Below the pieces are notes generated by a model. That model did no database searches, was not told the origin of the DNA, and saw nothing but the letters and a program-made list of their open reading frames with translations. 64,000 nt of DNA. It comes from Agaribacillus aureus (GTDB lineage: Bacteria; Bacteroidota; Bacteroidia; Cytophagales; Cyclobacteriaceae). Location: assembly GCA_030442055.1 (NCBI GenBank), contig JAUJEB010000005.1:248001-312000 (forward strand), read 5' to 3'. The position numbers were made by a program, and so were the translations under genes. Shown here one piece after another: positions 45,453 through 55,106 of the stretch (positions within the stretch are counted from its first letter, which is position 1; every line of letters starts with the position of its first letter).

Positions 45453-46520
45453 CTAACCTTGATCAGGTACTAAGTGTTTTGATACGTAATACTTTTTCTT
45501 TAACCAAAAGGCCACTCTCACCAACAATATCAGGGCCGGAACCTCTACTAACGGACCAATGACACCGGCAAAAGCCTGCCCTGAATTTAAACCAAAAACA
45601 GCAATAGCTACAGCAATGGCTAATTCGAAATTATTACCGGCTGCGGTAAATGCAATTGAAACGTTTTGTGTATATGTTGCTCCCGAGGCCTTACTGAAAA
45701 AGAATCCCACAAAAAACATAAGGATAAAATAGATCAACAGCGGGACCGCTATTCTGATCACATCCATTGGAATTTGCACAATTAATTCACCTTTCAAAGA
45801 GAACATAACAACGATGGTAAATAATAGCGCAATAAGGGTTATTGGTGAAATGGCGGGAATGAATTTGGTTTTGTACCAGTGTTCACCTTTTACCCTGATC
45901 AAAATAAACCTGCTCAAAAGCCCTGCTAAAAACGGTATACCGAGATAGATAGCTACACTTTCCGCAATGGCGCCGATGGATATATCGACAATGGTGCCTT
46001 CAAATCCAAAATACGGTGGTAAAACTGTAATAAATAGCCATGCGTAGAAACTGTATCCAAATACCTGGAATATGCTGTTGAGCGCAACCAGGCCGGCACC
46101 GTACTCACTGCTTCCATCAGCCAGGTCATTCCACACTAAAACCATGGCAATGCACCTGGCCAAGCCTATCAAAATAAGCCCGACCATGTATTCCGGATAA
46201 TCCTGTAAGAAAATCAAAGCCAGGATAAACATGAGTACCGGTCCGATAATCCAATTCAAAATTAGGGAGATGGAAAGGATCCGGACATTCATAAATACCT
46301 TGGGAAGTAGCTTGTAATCTACTTTAGCTAATGGAGGATACATCATTAATATCAGACCTATGGCTATAGGAATGTTGGTGCCATTGCTGCTGGACCAATC
46401 AATGGATGACGCGCTGGAAGAAAAGAAATAACCTATCCCAATGCCAATAGCCATGGCAAGGAATATCCAAAGGGTCAGGTATTGATCTAAAAAGCTGAGT
46501 TTTTTTTGTTTAGTCGGCAT
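45453..46520 (-). CDS. Arsenite efflux transporter ACR3
   Basis: A 355-residue, ten-helix membrane protein of the ACR3 type. [16 protein letters not shown] carries the conserved Cys that binds arsenite on its way through, and [18 protein letters not shown] near 300 is a family hallmark. It pumps As(III) out using the proton gradient. It is the last gene of a four-gene operon (regulator, DUF6428, reductase, pump) and starts two bases after the reductase. Confidence 0.93.
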   Translation of the reverse strand: MPTKQKKLSFLDQYLTLWIFLAMAIGIGIGYFFSSSASSIDWSSSNGTNIPIAIGLILMMYPPLAKVDYKLLPKVFMNVRILSISLILNWIIGPVLMFILALIFLQDYPEYMVGLILIGLARCIAMVLVWNDLADGSSEYGAGLVALNSIFQVFGYSFYAWLFITVLPPYFGFEGTIVDISIGAIAESVAIYLGIPFLAGLLSRFILIRVKGEHWYKTKFIPAISPITLIALLFTIVVMFSLKGELIVQIPMDVIRIAVPLLIYFILMFFVGFFFSKASGATYTQNVSIAFTAAGNNFELAIAVAIAVFGLNSGQAFAGVIGPLVEVPALILLVRVAFWLKKKYYVSKHLVPDQG

Positions 46521-46521
46521 T

Positions 46522-47163
46522 TTATTTATTTACCTGAGAGAATACATAAAACATTTCGTTAGCTATTTCTATAGATCTTTCTTCATACTTGGCAGCTTCC
46601 ATCGGGGTACCGTCAAATGCCTTCGGATCGTCATACCTCACCGGTATCCTGCTTTCGGCTCCGGGGATGAACGGGCAGTTTTCATCCGCGTGTGAGCAGG
46701 TCATGACCGCAGCAAAGTTATCGGTAGGATTAATGGCGTCATCGTAGGTTTTGGAGAAAGTGCTGATGGGTTCTGCATCATCGGAGAAAAAAATGAAGTA
46801 AATTGGATTGCTTTTTTCTTTCGTGGTTACATTAAACCCTGCCTTTTTAATGACTTCCACCGCCCTTTCATTAAATGCGGTCACCTCCACTCCGCCGGAG
46901 TAGCAGCTTGCCTCCACACCATAATAGTAGGCAGCGGCCTGTGCCCAGATTTGCGAAAGCTGGCTTCTGCGTGAATTGTGTGTACAGATAAAATTGAGGT
47001 TCACATCTTCACCTGCCGATACTTTGGCTTGTATGTATGCAATCATTGGCTGCAGTACGTCCCGTCTTTCTTTATTGACCTCATTGGCATTGAATTGCTT
47101 TATTGTTTCAGCTAATTTACTATTTAAAGGCATTGTTTTCTTTGGCATAAGTTTGACAATCAT
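46522..47163 (-). CDS. arsC: Arsenate reductase, low-molecular-weight phosphatase type
   Basis: A 213-residue protein with the P-loop [11 protein letters not shown] (Cys-x5-Arg), which in this group reduces As(V) to As(III) by attack of the first Cys. Further cysteines ([12 protein letters not shown]) may carry the disulfide relay. It is between DUF6428 and ACR3 in one transcript, as is usual in Bacteroidota. The gene name is by function; relatives are often annotated as protein-tyrosine phosphatases. Confidence 0.88.
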   Translation of the reverse strand: MIVKLMPKKTMPLNSKLAETIKQFNANEVNKERRDVLQPMIAYIQAKVSAGEDVNLNFICTHNSRRSQLSQIWAQAAAYYYGVEASCYSGGVEVTAFNERAVEVIKKAGFNVTTKEKSNPIYFIFFSDDAEPISTFSKTYDDAINPTDNFAAVMTCSHADENCPFIPGAESRIPVRYDDPKAFDGTPMEAAKYEERSIEIANEMFYVFSQVNK

Positions 47164-47637
47164 TTAACAACAACCCGCACCAGGCTCACAAGAACCGTTC
47201 TGCGCTGCACTTAAAGCGGATAATCTAACCCCTGATTTTTTTTCGGGGATGCCACATTTTTCTTTTGCGAGGCAATCGGTTTGCTTGGTAGTCAATTGAA
47301 AATACTGACCATCAAACGCCAGACCGTATTTGCCGATGGTGTCGGCCTGGTATTCAACTTCAATTTCCAGATCTTCAAGGTCGAGCCGTGACGCTGACAG
47401 TTCAATGATAGACTTGAGTTTTTGATTACTCAGCCGGTGGTCATAATCGGTGTCGGTAAACAACTGAAAATTAATGACGGCCTCTTTTCTGATAGTTCCA
47501 CCACAATCAATAAAATGTTTGCTTACGTTTCCAATTTCCGTGACATGAAAATGGGCAGGCACCTCCTCGCCATTGGGTAACTGAAATTTTACCTGATTCA
47601 CCTGTTCTAAAGCTTGTTTAATTTCTGATAGTTTCAT
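47164..47637 (-). CDS. DUF6428 protein of the ars operon
   Basis: A 157-residue protein that regularly accompanies ars genes in Bacteroidota. A beta-rich core (GEEVPAHFHVTEIGNVSKHF; VINFQLFTDTDYDHRLSNQK) is followed by a Cys-rich end (GSCEPGAGCC). The four Cys at the end could hold arsenite and pass it on, but that is inference. It is 50 bases after ArsR with its own copy of the operator. Confidence 0.85.
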   Translation of the reverse strand: MKLSEIKQALEQVNQVKFQLPNGEEVPAHFHVTEIGNVSKHFIDCGGTIRKEAVINFQLFTDTDYDHRLSNQKLKSIIELSASRLDLEDLEIEVEYQADTIGKYGLAFDGQYFQLTTKQTDCLAKEKCGIPEKKSGVRLSALSAAQNGSCEPGAGCC

Positions 47638-47650
47638 TATTCTTTATGTT

Positions 47651-47666
47651 ATTGCAATATTACGAT
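47651..47666 (-). promoter_or_regulatory. Putative ArsR operator, copy 1
   Basis: ATTGCAATATTACGAT upstream of the DUF6428 gene, identical over 16 bases to the copy before arsR. It is an imperfect palindrome (ATTGCAAT / ATTACGAT). This suits a winged-helix dimer and suggests that ArsR controls both transcripts. Confidence 0.7.
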
Positions 47667-47687
47667 AATATAGATTAAATTTTTTTA

Positions 47688-48020
47688 TCAACAATTTCTC
47701 AATGTGGGATTATCAAATTGATTGAAGATTTCATTGAACTGATCTTTGATCTCAGCCCAGCGGAGTCCATTGATGCAGTAGCTAACGCTTGATCCTTCAA
47801 CAGTCCCCTGGATGATGCCAATATCTTTTAATTCCCGCAGGTGCTGACTGATCGTAGCCTGTGCGAGACCCAACTCTTGCACCAAATCGCCATTTACACA
47901 AGCATTTGATTTCAGCAGGTGCTGGATAATGGCCACTCTGGCGGGGTGGGCAAAAGCTTTGGCAGCCATTGCTATCTCATTTTGTACGTTTGAAAACAAA
48001 TCTGTCTTTGTGACACCCAT
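47688..48020 (-). CDS. arsR: ArsR-family repressor
   Basis: A 110-residue winged-helix repressor: AKAFAHPARVAIIQHLLKSN, QATISQHLRELKDIGII and a beta wing (GTVEGSSVSYCI). ArsR proteins leave DNA when As(III) binds cysteines; Cys here are at 42 (NACVNGD), in SYC, and the final Cys 110. A 16-bp repeat lies before this gene and again before the next one. It is divergent from a methyltransferase gene. Confidence 0.92.
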   Translation of the reverse strand: MGVTKTDLFSNVQNEIAMAAKAFAHPARVAIIQHLLKSNACVNGDLVQELGLAQATISQHLRELKDIGIIQGTVEGSSVSYCINGLRWAEIKDQFNEIFNQFDNPTLRNC

Positions 48021-48035
48021 ATCGCTTATTGTTTC

Positions 48036-48051
48036 ATTGCAATATTACGAT
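48036..48051 (-). promoter_or_regulatory. Putative ArsR operator, copy 2
   Basis: The same ATTGCAATATTACGAT, 16-20 bases before the arsR start. Its place suggests autoregulation. Confidence 0.7.
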
Positions 48052-48322
48052 TAATATTTTTAATTACCAATTTTTTCAGATTTTTTTTGAGGATACTATA
48101 TACAAAAGACAGCTATGTGTATTTCCCTTTAAAAATTTTCGCAGGACTATTTTCTGAAGATATGCACCTCATTTGATAATTCATCAAATATGTCGTCAGG
48201 GGGAATATTGAACTTGAATAATCGAAGATAATCCAGTAAATTGAAAAGAAAGTTGGGAAGACGGCTTTTTAACGTTGCGGCGATATACACCAGCTTAAAC
48301 CTATGACGCTGTCGAATCAGTA
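48052..48322. other. Divergent intergenic region
   Basis: About 270 bases between arsR and the methyltransferase gene. AT-rich, no gene. It carries the promoters of both units. Confidence 0.4.
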
Positions 48323-49117
48323 ATGACTATGAAAACTTTGGAAGAAAGCGTTGTCACGACCATGGACGGTTCTGAAAGTGAACTGTTTCAGTTTTTGCCC
48401 TATATGCTACAGGATGTATGGGAGTTAGGTACTTCTTCAGAAGCAGTTATTGGCCTGGTCAGAAAACATGCCAGGGATCATGCCAACCTTAGTATTCTCG
48501 ACCTTGGCTGCGGAAAGGGCGCAGCATCTGTAAAACTGGCCAAGGAGCTTCAGTGCACTTGCCTCGGTATTGATGGGGTAGGTGCATTTATCGATGAGGC
48601 TGCGCGCAAGGCGAAAGAATTTGGCGTAGAAAATCTGTGCCAGTTCATCGCAGACGACATCCGGGTAAGGATCAAGGTACTGCCTAAGTTTGACATTATA
48701 ATACTAGGCGCTTTGGGGCCGGTTTTCGGAGATTATGACGCCACACTTACCACCCTTTCAAAGTGTTTGAATCAGGACGGGATGATTATTATCGATGACG
48801 CTTATATTGAAGATAAAAGTGATTACACCGATTCTTCGATCCGGAAAAGATCGGAAATACTCCAACAGATAAAAGTAGCCGGCATGCGACTGGTCGATGA
48901 AAAGATCATGGAGGAAGGTGAGATAAAAGCTGCTGACGATTACCTGTTTGAAAATCTTGAAAAAAGGTGTCGGGAGTTAATAGAAAAATATCCTGGTAAA
49001 AGGAAGCTTTTTGAGGATTATATAGCCGGGCAAAGGGAAGAGAATGATGTCCTCGAAACCAAAGTCATTTGTTCAACCATTTTGATAAGGAAAAACAGGG
49101 GATTTATCGAGCGTTAA
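48323..49117 (+). CDS. SAM-dependent methyltransferase
   Basis: A 264-residue class I methyltransferase. Motif I is LSILDLGCGKGAASVKLAKE (about 56-75), motif II CLGIDGVGAF, and motif IV FDIIILGALGPVFGD. The central part is close to small-molecule methyltransferases acting on quinones or xenobiotics. ATG 48323 is followed by a second ATG two codons later. It is next to the ars operon but divergent; a role in arsenic methylation (ArsM) is unlikely, because the ArsM cysteine set is absent. Confidence 0.85.
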   Translation: MTMKTLEESVVTTMDGSESELFQFLPYMLQDVWELGTSSEAVIGLVRKHARDHANLSILDLGCGKGAASVKLAKELQCTCLGIDGVGAFIDEAARKAKEFGVENLCQFIADDIRVRIKVLPKFDIIILGALGPVFGDYDATLTTLSKCLNQDGMIIIDDAYIEDKSDYTDSSIRKRSEILQQIKVAGMRLVDEKIMEEGEIKAADDYLFENLEKRCRELIEKYPGKRKLFEDYIAGQREENDVLETKVICSTILIRKNRGFIER

Positions 49118-49297
49118 GAAGCTGTCTACATTACCCGATCGCAGTAAACCAGGTAAAATATAAATATTTTCGGGTCTAATATGGGCTGTAGTCTCCTGAT
49201 CGCGTGGGCCAAAAAATCTTTGCAATCTGATGTGTCTGAAATCGTAAACCCAAAACAAATGAATTGATTTTTTTTCACACTATTAAATTTTCTTATT

Positions 49298-50488
49298 ATG
49301 GCTTCAAATAGAGGACTTGCTTATGTTAAACCAGGCGTGGTTGAGTTGCGGGATATTGCCTTCCCGGAATTGGCCCTGGGGGATCGAAAATGCCACCACG
49401 GCGTGATCCTTAAAATTGTATCAACCAATATTTGTGGAAGCGACCAACACATGGTTCGCGGCAGGACCACCGCACCAGAGGGATTAATTCTGGGACATGA
49501 AATTACTGGCGAGGTATTGGAAAAAGGAAGAGATGTAGAGTATCTGGAAGTGGGTGACCTGGTATCGGTACCTTTTAACATCGCCTGCGGCCGGTGTAGA
49601 AATTGCAAAGAACAGCAAACGGGTATTTGTACCAACGTAAACGAAGCCCGGCCCGGCGCTGCCTATGGTTATGTAGATATGGGTGGATGGATCGGTGGTC
49701 AGGCGGAATACGTGATGGTACCCTATGCGGATTTCAACCTGCTTAAATTTCCTGACAAGGACCAGGCGTTGACAAAAATCAGGGACTTAACGCTCTTATC
49801 AGACATCTTGCCAACAGGCTATCACGGGGCTGTGACCGCCGGCGTAAAACCAGGTGCTGTCGTTTACGTGGCCGGTGCCGGACCGGTGGGATTAGCCTGC
49901 GCCGCCTCTTGTCATTTGCTGGGCGCTGCCGTCGTGATCGTCGGGGATCTTATTCCGGAAAGACTGGCACAGGCTAGAAGTTTTGGGTGCGAGACGGTTG
50001 ATTTAAGGAAGGATGCCTCGCTCGCCGATCAAATTGCTCAAATTGTAGGTGTTCCCGAAGTGGACTGCACTGTTGATTGTGTAGGATTTGAGGCAAGAGG
50101 CCATGGCCACAGCCATAGCGTCGAGCAACCCGCTACTGTATTAAATGCCGCCATGGAAGTTACCCGTGCCGGTGGCGGAATTGGCATCCCCGGTTTGTAT
50201 GTAACAGGAGATCCGGGAGGTGTAGATGACAATGCTAAAATCGGCAATCTCAGCATTCGCATCGGGCTGGGCTGGGCCAAATCGCACCACTTTACTACAG
50301 GTCAATGTCCTGTAATGAAATACAATCGCAATCTGATGCAAGCTATTTTGTACGACAAAATAAAAATAGCAGATGCGGTGAATGTACAAGTGATCAGCCT
50401 TGAGGACGGCCCCAGCGGTTACCAGGATTTTGACAAAGGTGCCGCCAAGAAGTATGTCATTGATCCGCACGGTATCGTAGCTGCCTAA
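49298..50488 (+). CDS. fdhA: Glutathione-independent formaldehyde dehydrogenase
   Basis: A 396-residue zinc alcohol-dehydrogenase-type enzyme. Catalytic zinc ligands are Cys in NICGSDQHMVRG and His in GLILGHEITGE. The structural zinc loop is CGRCRNCKEQQTGIC. The NAD-binding GAGPVGLA follows. The length and the long insert (DMGGWIGGQAEYVMVPYAD) are those of the fdhA type, which oxidises formaldehyde to formate with NAD and without glutathione; it may also dismutate aldehydes. A strong stem-loop follows. It is a single gene. Confidence 0.93.
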   Translation: MASNRGLAYVKPGVVELRDIAFPELALGDRKCHHGVILKIVSTNICGSDQHMVRGRTTAPEGLILGHEITGEVLEKGRDVEYLEVGDLVSVPFNIACGRCRNCKEQQTGICTNVNEARPGAAYGYVDMGGWIGGQAEYVMVPYADFNLLKFPDKDQALTKIRDLTLLSDILPTGYHGAVTAGVKPGAVVYVAGAGPVGLACAASCHLLGAAVVIVGDLIPERLAQARSFGCETVDLRKDASLADQIAQIVGVPEVDCTVDCVGFEARGHGHSHSVEQPATVLNAAMEVTRAGGGIGIPGLYVTGDPGGVDDNAKIGNLSIRIGLGWAKSHHFTTGQCPVMKYNRNLMQAILYDKIKIADAVNVQVISLEDGPSGYQDFDKGAAKKYVIDPHGIVAA

Positions 50489-50493
50489 ACAGA

Positions 50494-50763
50494 TTGTTTT
50501 TCCCTATTAACCATGAAGACTATAAGGTAATCAACGACTTTTTGGCAACGTTAAAAAGAGAAAAAGACAGACATCATTTTCAGCATGCCCTGGCAGCCAA
50601 TATTGCCAGGGCTGTTTTATGCGTAGATGAACGCAAGACCTAAGGCGCTGGTTTGCTTCTTGTTAATTCAGCCGCCTGGGCCTTCTTCGATCATTATTGC
50701 CATGATCCGTATTTTGTTACCTTAAATGGCGAGGTATCCGTAAAGAATCCATTAGATTTGTAA
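50494..50763 (+). pseudogene. Coding-like stretch with in-frame stop
   Basis: From a TTG at 50494 the frame is open (NHEDYKVINDFLATLKREK...), meets TAA at 50641, and stays open (GLLLVNSAAWAFFDHYCHD...) until TAA 50761. The residues look protein-like, but there is no ATG and the fdhA terminator hairpin lies inside. No family recognised; it may be chance. Confidence 0.25.
50583..50617 (+). terminator. Terminator of fdhA
   Basis: Stem CCCTGGCA / TGCCAGGG with 8-base loop followed by CTGTTTTA. It lies about 100 bases after the fdhA stop. Confidence 0.7.
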
Positions 50764-50838
50764 GGCATGCGAAGATACTGCGGCACTTCCAGCCCTTTGC
50801 GGCGGTCGCGCCATAACTATTAAAAAATATATAGCAAA
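50618..50838. other. Intergenic region before the esterase gene
   Basis: About 220 bases with no supported gene other than the coding-like stretch noted above. The last 70 bases are GC-rich. Confidence 0.35.
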
Positions 50839-51699
50839 ATGAATCGTCTACTACTGTTAAACCTGAGCCTGCTGATAACTTTCTCAGCTTTTAGCCAGGG
50901 AGGGAAGGTCTATGACAACCTTTCCATGAAAAGCAACCTGCTAAAGAGCGAGCGGAAATTTGCGGTTTACCTGCCACCCGACTATGAGACCTCGGAGAGA
51001 AGCTACCCCGTTCTGTACCTGCTTCACGGTTCTGGAGATGATCAGACCGGTTGGATCCAGTTTGGGGAGGTTTTGCATATAGCCGATAAGGCCATTCGCG
51101 AGGGAAAGGCAACGCCCATGATCATTGTGATGCCGGATGCCAATACTGGCCGCCGCGGTTATTTCAACGACATCAAGGGAACGTGGCTTTACGAAGACTT
51201 TTTCTTTAAGGAATTGATACCCTATGTTGAAGGGACCTACCGGATTAAAGGCGAAAAGCGCTATCGCGCGGTTGCCGGTCTTTCCATGGGGGGAGGGGGC
51301 TCCTTCATGTATGCCTTGCATCACCCTGAAATGTTCTCTTCAGCCTGTCCTCTAAGTGCCTACGTAGGCCCGCTTTCAGTAGATGAACTGAAGGCGCGTT
51401 TAAAAAGAAGTAATGAAAGCTATTCCAACCAGCAAATTCAGCAATATTATGAGCAGCACAATGCGCTGTCTCTAATAGACCAGCTGTCGAAAAAGGACCT
51501 GTCCTCGGTACGTTGGTTTATAGATTGCGGAGACGATGATTTTTTGTATGAAGGAAACAGCCTGGTACATATCGCCCTGCGCAAGAAAGAAGTTCCCCAC
51601 GAATTTCGCATTCGGGACGGCCGCCACAGCTGGACCTATTGGCGAGCGTCTCTTCCGGTAGTGTTGTCGTTTGTGTCTGACGCTTTTCACCAATATTAA
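50839..51699 (+). CDS. Secreted esterase (enterochelin-esterase / esterase D type)
   Basis: A 286-residue alpha/beta hydrolase with signal peptide (MNRLLLLNLSLLITFSAFSQ). YPVLYLLHGSGDDQTGW forms the oxyanion part, AGLSMGGGGSF holds the nucleophile Ser (about 150), CGDDDF the Asp and DGRHSWTYWRASL the His. The family removes acyl groups from sugars (feruloyl or acetyl esterases) or cuts siderophores. It stands before an AraC gene, suggesting regulated use of an outside substrate. Confidence 0.88.
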   Translation: MNRLLLLNLSLLITFSAFSQGGKVYDNLSMKSNLLKSERKFAVYLPPDYETSERSYPVLYLLHGSGDDQTGWIQFGEVLHIADKAIREGKATPMIIVMPDANTGRRGYFNDIKGTWLYEDFFFKELIPYVEGTYRIKGEKRYRAVAGLSMGGGGSFMYALHHPEMFSSACPLSAYVGPLSVDELKARLKRSNESYSNQQIQQYYEQHNALSLIDQLSKKDLSSVRWFIDCGDDDFLYEGNSLVHIALRKKEVPHEFRIRDGRHSWTYWRASLPVVLSFVSDAFHQY

Positions 51700-51736
51700 A
51701 GGTCAGGCTTATTGCTAAATAACATTAGCATTGTCG

Positions 51737-52651
51737 ATGGGTAAAAACAGTATCAAAACCTATAGCACCGAAACATTCCGGCACAAGTTTATGAAACCGG
51801 AACAGGAGCTCGATACTATTTTAAAATCAGACTACGGAAAGTTTTTTATAGTAAGGGTGGAGGAGATGATTCAGCTGATAAAACTTCCGGTTCCGCCGAC
51901 GAGAGCAACCACCCATTCGCTTATTTATCTGACAGAAGGCGAAGCCATCATGACCATTGGGAGTGAGACCTTTACAATGTATAAAGACGAGTGCCTTTTT
52001 GTTCCGGCGGGACAAATTTTTTCATTTTCCAATGCGGATGTCAACAAAGGATATCTTTGCAACTTCCACAATGATTTCTTTGTTGGCAAGTTTGGCAAAA
52101 AAGACTTGTTGAAAGATTTTGAATTTTTAACAGTTTGGGGCAACTGCCACGTTGCCCTGGATAGCCGGACCTCTTATTATGTCGGCCACCTTTTGCAAAG
52201 AATATTGGAGGATTATGCCGCAAACGGATTGAAGCATACCAACATCATTCAACCTTATTTCATTGCTGCACTTTGTGAGATAGCCAGGGTCTACCAACCA
52301 CTTTCAAGTAACAAAAAAGACCAATCCGTGAAGATTGCTAATAAATTTAAGGAACTGCTTTTCTCCAAAATCAAGACGATACACCTGGTCAATGAGTATG
52401 CCTCCCTATTAAATATTACGCCAAATCATTTGAATAAAGTGGTAAAACGTATTACAGGGAAATCACCTGCCAAATGGATCAATGAGATACTTGTGATGGA
52501 GGCAAAAGTTCTGCTGTATCAAACAGATATTCCCATCAGGGAGGTGGCTGCGGAAATAGGTATATTTGATCAATCGTATTTCAGTCGTCTTTTTAAAAAA
52601 TATGAGGGTGTAACGCCGTTGCAATTCCGTAAAATGATTGAAATATCCTAA
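51737..52651 (+). CDS. AraC-family transcriptional regulator
   Basis: A 304-residue regulator from ATG 51737 (a TTG two codons earlier is possible). N-terminal cupin-like sensing domain (THSLIYLTEGEAIMTIGSE; ECLFVPAGQIFSF) and C-terminal AraC double helix-turn-helix (about 205-300: NITPNHLNKVVKRITGKSP; IFDQSYFSRLFKKYEGVTP). It begins 37 bases after the esterase stop and may control that gene or the following membrane-protein pair. Confidence 0.9.
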   Translation: MGKNSIKTYSTETFRHKFMKPEQELDTILKSDYGKFFIVRVEEMIQLIKLPVPPTRATTHSLIYLTEGEAIMTIGSETFTMYKDECLFVPAGQIFSFSNADVNKGYLCNFHNDFFVGKFGKKDLLKDFEFLTVWGNCHVALDSRTSYYVGHLLQRILEDYAANGLKHTNIIQPYFIAALCEIARVYQPLSSNKKDQSVKIANKFKELLFSKIKTIHLVNEYASLLNITPNHLNKVVKRITGKSPAKWINEILVMEAKVLLYQTDIPIREVAAEIGIFDQSYFSRLFKKYEGVTPLQFRKMIEIS

Positions 52652-52721
52652 TCAATCCCCAATCTATCCTAGTATTAAAAGGCATCTCTTTAGAATTTTA
52701 CACGCATAAAAACAAATCGGG

Positions 52722-53186
52722 ATGTATTTTACTTTATTGACCATTCATTCCCTGTTTCGCTGGCTGGTGTTAATCAGTTTGGTTTACGCTATTTATAAGG
52801 CATTCAGGGGATATACCACAAATTCACCATTTTCGAAAACAGATAACGCCGTCAGGCATTGGACAGCAACAATTACCCATATCCAATTTACCATTGGTAC
52901 CATTCTTTATGTAATTAGTCCTGTAGTAAAATATTTATGGAAGAATTTCAGTACGGGTGTACATCAGCAGGAACCTTCTTTTTTTGGTGTCATACATTTT
53001 GCATTAATGATGGTCGCGGTAACGGTGTTAACCATTGGCTCGGCCAAAGCAAAGAGAAATACCGTAGATAAAGAAAAGTTTGGTACCATGCTGATCTGGT
53101 TTTCCGTCGCCCTTATTATTATACTCATCGCCATTCCATGGCCATTTTCTCCATTGGCAAACAGACCTTATTTTAGAGGCATATGA
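52722..53186 (+). CDS. Four-helix membrane protein, cytochrome-b-like
   Basis: A 154-residue protein with four membrane helices (LLTIHSLFRWLVLISLVYAIY; ITHIQFTIGTILYVIS; GVIHFALMMVAVTVLTIG; LIWFSVALIIILIAIPW). Histidines in helices 1-3 (IHSLFRW, ITHIQF, VIHFAL) suggest heme binding, which gives the common label 'cytochrome b'. It overlaps the next gene by ATGA. Function unproven. Confidence 0.75.
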   Translation: MYFTLLTIHSLFRWLVLISLVYAIYKAFRGYTTNSPFSKTDNAVRHWTATITHIQFTIGTILYVISPVVKYLWKNFSTGVHQQEPSFFGVIHFALMMVAVTVLTIGSAKAKRNTVDKEKFGTMLIWFSVALIIILIAIPWPFSPLANRPYFRGI

Positions 53187-53500
53187 AAAAATACCTTTAT
53201 ACAGATATCGGACGTCTACGATTACTCGCTTTTCTGGAAGGAGTATCGTTGTTACTATTGGTTTTTATTGCGGTCCCCATTAAGTATTATTACGATAATC
53301 CCGCACTGGTCAAGGCCATCGGGCCGGCCCATGGTGTGTTGTTTCTTCTTTTTGTAGTTAACGCCTTAAAAATAAGCGTTGACTATCGATGGAAACTTAA
53401 AACAACGCTCATGGTATTGGTAGCTTGTGTTGTTCCTTTCGGCACTTTTTACATTGACAGCAACCTGTTAAAAAAAATGCATCGCGAGCAGCTAAAATAA
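53183..53500 (+). CDS. DUF3817 membrane protein
   Basis: A 105-residue protein with three membrane helices and the DUF3817 pattern RLLAFLEGVSLLLLVFIAVPIKY, then AIGPAHGVLFLLFV. Coupled by ATGA to the cytochrome-b-like gene, so the two probably act together. Biochemical role unknown. Confidence 0.85.
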   Translation: MKKYLYTDIGRLRLLAFLEGVSLLLLVFIAVPIKYYYDNPALVKAIGPAHGVLFLLFVVNALKISVDYRWKLKTTLMVLVACVVPFGTFYIDSNLLKKMHREQLK

Positions 53501-53730
53501 AATATATCACGCTGCCAACGAGATTCCGCGACTTATCTTTAACAATTGGGATATTTCAGAAACCACTTGTGAAATCTTCTCCTTCCAACGCGGAGGTACA
53601 AGGTACATTAAGATGTATTTTAAGGTTATCTATGTTCTGTACCTCGTGAAATCCTTAAAATCCTTTAGTTTTGTGACAACAAAGGGTAGTGGTTATTCCT
53701 ATCGTTTCTATCTTGAGTTTACACAGAATC

Positions 53731-54312
53731 ATGGACGATTTAAAAATTTTTGACAAGCCTGAAATTTATACTGAATTAGAAGCTAACGCCAAAAGAATGG
53801 GATTTACAATGCCCGCTGATCTGGGTACCGGCGCTTTATTAAAAACGCTGATATCCTCAAAGCCAAAATCCAGTTTCCTGGAGCTGGGAACCGGTGCCGG
53901 TTTATCGTTATCCTGGATGATCGACGGCATGGATGAAGCTTCTAAGCTTACCACTGTAGATAATGAGCCACAGCTGGCTGGCAATGCCCGTGTCTATTTT
54001 GGTAAGGACGAAAGGGTTGAGATCATTTGTGCCGACGGTGCAGAATGGCTTAAAAACTACAGCGGCGAAAGATTTGACCTGATATTTGCCGATGCCTGGC
54101 CGGGAAAATACAGTGAGATTGAGGAAACGCTTGCCCTGGTAAAAGCAGGTGGCTTTTATATAGTAGACGATATGAGAACCAGGCCGGATTGGCCTCGAGA
54201 ACATCAGGGAAAAGCTGATAACCTCGTCAAATACCTGGAAAACCGCAACGATTTTAATTTAGTCAAAATGAATTGGTCTTCAGGCTTAATTCTCGCCGTA
54301 AAGAAATACTGA
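53731..54312 (+). CDS. O-methyltransferase family protein
   Basis: A 193-residue methyltransferase from ATG 53731 (MDDLKIFDKPEIYTELEAN). An earlier ATG adds 14 residues of no likeness. Motif I is SFLELGTGAGLSLSWM (about 52-67), then TTVDNEPQLAG, and FDLIFADAWPGKYSEIEE in place of the FIDADK of COMT-like enzymes. The substrate is not predictable. Confidence 0.82.
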   Translation: MDDLKIFDKPEIYTELEANAKRMGFTMPADLGTGALLKTLISSKPKSSFLELGTGAGLSLSWMIDGMDEASKLTTVDNEPQLAGNARVYFGKDERVEIICADGAEWLKNYSGERFDLIFADAWPGKYSEIEETLALVKAGGFYIVDDMRTRPDWPREHQGKADNLVKYLENRNDFNLVKMNWSSGLILAVKKY

Positions 54313-54375
54313 GAATGCCAATTTAACCATTGGCACCATGCCAAACATCGCTATTAGCTCCATATCTCAAGTTCA

Positions 54376-54867
54376 ATGAAAAAAGAAGTACTAATAGTTT
54401 TAGGTGCTCCAAATTCACCCACAGGTGAATTAAGTAATATTGCCAAAAGCCGGCTGGATTACTGCGCAAGTATTTATTCAAAGGGTAAACGGGTCTTATG
54501 CACCGGGGGCTGGGGCGAACATTTTAATACAGCCCCTGAGGCACATGCCGTTTATGCAAAAAGATATTTGATTGAAAAGGGTGTTTTCGAGGAGGATTTT
54601 TTAGCATTTGCCCTGTCCCAAAATACCGTGGATGATGCTATCAAGGTAAAAAAGATCATCTCAAATATCACAGCCTCAAAATGGACGATAATAACATCTG
54701 ATTTTCATAAAGAAAGAGTGGTGCTGATTTTCCAGGAGATATTAAAGGGGTTTGATTTCACTTTTACCGGCGTGAAAAGTAACCTGGAAAATGATCACCT
54801 GGAACGGCTGATCAAACATGAGCAGGAAGCCGTACAATTAATTTTGAGGAACGGATTGTATTACTAA
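54376..54867 (+). CDS. YdcF/DUF218-family protein
   Basis: A 163-residue protein of the DUF218 family: LIVLGAPNSPTGELSNIAKSR at the start, VLCTGGWGEHF, and IITSDFHKERVVLIF near 110-125. The family's ElyC/YdcF members are linked to envelope polysaccharide work or bind SAM. This one lacks the usual N-terminal membrane helices, so it is cytoplasmic. Confidence 0.8.
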   Translation: MKKEVLIVLGAPNSPTGELSNIAKSRLDYCASIYSKGKRVLCTGGWGEHFNTAPEAHAVYAKRYLIEKGVFEEDFLAFALSQNTVDDAIKVKKIISNITASKWTIITSDFHKERVVLIFQEILKGFDFTFTGVKSNLENDHLERLIKHEQEAVQLILRNGLYY

Positions 54868-55106
54868 TAGCCATCCTTTGGCCGGTGAACCGGTTTCCCT
54901 TTTAAGTCTGTAAGCTATAGACACTTTCAAAGCGTCATTCTTTTGTGCCTATTCCGGCACCATGATCACAAAGAATGTACGTCTAAACCAGCAATAAGCC
55001 GTGGCAAATAGTCGCTTGAATTGATGCTAATGAAAAATATCTATATCTTACAGCTATTATCTATTTGACAACTGTTTAAACCATATATTTAACCTAGAAA
55101 CTGACC

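Noticed and set aside
48323-49117. ArsM arsenite methyltransferase
   Set aside because: Next to ars genes, but the ArsM cysteine set is missing and the gene is divergent.
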